Part shown: one piece after another, positions 62,817 to 64,000 of the stretch
Layout: every line of letters begins with the position of its first letter
How positions within the stretch are numbered: position 1 is the stretch's first letter
Assembly (NCBI GenBank): GCA_022316685.1
Contig: JAKJHU010000005.1
Span: 12,688,707 to 12,752,706, forward strand
Length of the DNA: 64,000 nucleotides
From: Progne subis subis
Lineage: Eukaryota > Chordata > Aves > Passeriformes > Hirundinidae
Direction: 5' to 3'
Position numbers and translations under genes: made by a program
Notes under the pieces: generated by a model
Seen by the model: the letters and a program-made list of their open reading frames with translations, nothing else
Databases searched by the model: none
Told to the model about the DNA's origin: nothing

Positions 62817-63815
62817 TGCAATTTATAGATTATTTTTGAGCAAAATATCTAAGAAATAACATAAATGGAGGGTCAAGGTCTTGACAAATGTCATGTGATG
62901 GATAAACTGTGCTGGTGTTAACAAAATTTTAAGCTTACTCTTAGACCGAAAAATTTTCTCCAGACCCCATTATTTTCTCTTTAGAGGTGAGCACCCTCAA
63001 CCAACAACCCTCTGGCCACCATGTTGCTATAATTTGAATACTGAAAAGTAAAAACCAACATGAACTATAGCTGGAAGTCTTTGTCTGAAAATTGACAGAA
63101 AAACGATGAGGTCATGAAGCATGTGAGCATGTACCAATATTCACTCCAGGGGTCCAGCTACCACCTCTATTTGCTTTTATGATGAGAAATATTTCAGTTT
63201 GCAAAATATCGCATGGTCATAATCAGATGCCCTAAGTCACTTTCCTTGCTGTTGGTGAACTGCCGGGTGCTAACAGAAAAACAGAATGGGCAGCAGCAGC
63301 AATTTCATTTTTACTCTACCTTAAAAAATTGAAGTACTTTAGAGAATTTTGAAACAGAGGTAGTCAATACAATTCTAATTTTGAAAATGCACCATAGAAT
63401 ATGGGATACCTTTTGGTGAAAATTATTGTAAAAACACTTTTTTGTTCTTTGTGTAGGGGTTTTATTTTGGTTTGTTTTTGGTTTGGTTTAATTTGGTTTG
63501 ACTAGTTCTAGACTGCAGGGGATAGATAATGACATTGTTATTCATGTTAAAACAAGGATTTTTTTTTTCCTTAAGTAATTTTATTTTTTCATGAGTTGCA
63601 AGATTTTTTCTCAAGTGTAATTTAAGGAATTTTCAGAAAGCCAAAGGGAATAATTGAATTACATAATGTAAGAAATATTTTGTTAGAAATCAGAAGGCAA
63701 TGTTACATTATGCTGCTACGATTGTATTTACAGCTGTTGAAATTATTAAGAACTTAAAATGAAAACCATTAAGATAACAGCAATAAGTTTGTTCCAAATG
63801 GAAATGGATACAGGG

Positions 63816-63849
63816 AATTTTGATTGGAATTTTGATTCCAATCAAAATT
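63816..63849. other. Perfect 15-bp hairpin with 4-nt loop
   Basis: AATTTTGATTGGAAT (63816-63830) is exactly complementary in inverse to ATTCCAATCAAAATT (63835-63849), with loop TTTG. Perfect 15-bp arms with so small a loop suggest a recent local inverted duplication or a cruciform-forming site. Confidence 0.93.
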
Positions 63850-64000
63850 TGATTCTGTCCAGCTTGTCTTCCAATAAAGCAAACCACATATTTTCCTCAC
63901 AATTCTCCAGGTACTATGAAGAAAGTAAAGTCCAGGACATTAAACTTTTGGTCTCTGCAACTTCTCTTTGGAAATGTAGCCCAATGAGGACATGGTAAAA

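Larger units (their letters stand above)
62631..64000. other. Unassigned AT-rich DNA to the window end
   Basis: Holds a T/G-rich tract at 62767-62816, a second GGTTT-type tract near 63455-63500 and a strong hairpin at 63816-63849. A plus-strand frame from 63759 is still open at the window edge but runs through the hairpin and shows no family motif. Confidence 0.45.

Noticed and set aside
63759..63998. Plus-strand frame open to the window edge
   Set aside because: It runs through a perfect hairpin, lacks motifs and start context, and cannot be judged without the sequence beyond the window.

Overview
The window looks like gene-poor, AT-rich avian nuclear DNA, most likely from a songbird (passerine). 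The evidence is many fragments of the CR1 LINE family (both bird-type copies and very degraded ancient ones), several LTR-retrotransposon LTRs of the kind common in birds, no SINE or L1 copies I can recognise, and scattered microsatellites and homopolymers. There are no operons, rRNAs, tRNAs, CRISPR arrays or prokaryotic signals. Family assignments rest on recognising consensus features by eye; no database search was run.

Layout. 1-3150: unassigned AT-rich DNA. 3150-4690: ancient antisense CR1/L3-like LINE, then an (AC)n/poly(A) block (4825-4984). 4985-8880: mostly unassigned, with a short CR1 tail near 7.64 kb. 8882-10330: a second ancient antisense CR1. 10331-24900: unassigned except for homopolymers, an (AT)n microsatellite (16.08 kb), a compact hairpin (13.56 kb) and two exon-like blocks. 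24.9-26.1 kb: an LTR fragment and a degraded sense CR1. 26.75-27.11 kb: a GC-rich block with two overlapping minus-strand frames, possibly a pseudogene. 33.06-33.76 kb: a solo LTR, followed by an unexplained ORF-bearing block. 35.5-37.6 kb: a CR1 split by a 1.57-kb solo LTR with an intact 5-bp target duplication. 38.34-38.69 kb: a candidate 3'-terminal coding exon on the minus strand. 44.8-46.7 kb: two CR1 copies in opposite orientation. 50.5-51.0 kb: another LTR 3' part. 57.8-58.3 kb: two antisense CR1 fragments. 59.1-59.3 kb: an exon-like minus-strand block. 62.1-62.6 kb: an old sense CR1. 63.8 kb: a perfect 15-bp hairpin.

No complete protein-coding gene is visible. The window is best read as intergenic or intronic DNA. 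The strongest coding candidate is the minus-strand terminal exon near 38.5 kb, with a second minus-strand candidate near 59.2 kb in compatible phase. If both are real they could belong to one gene transcribed right to left, but this is inference. I did not find a new functional system. The most informative structure is the nested CR1/LTR insertion, and the most useful follow-ups are the exon and pseudogene candidates.
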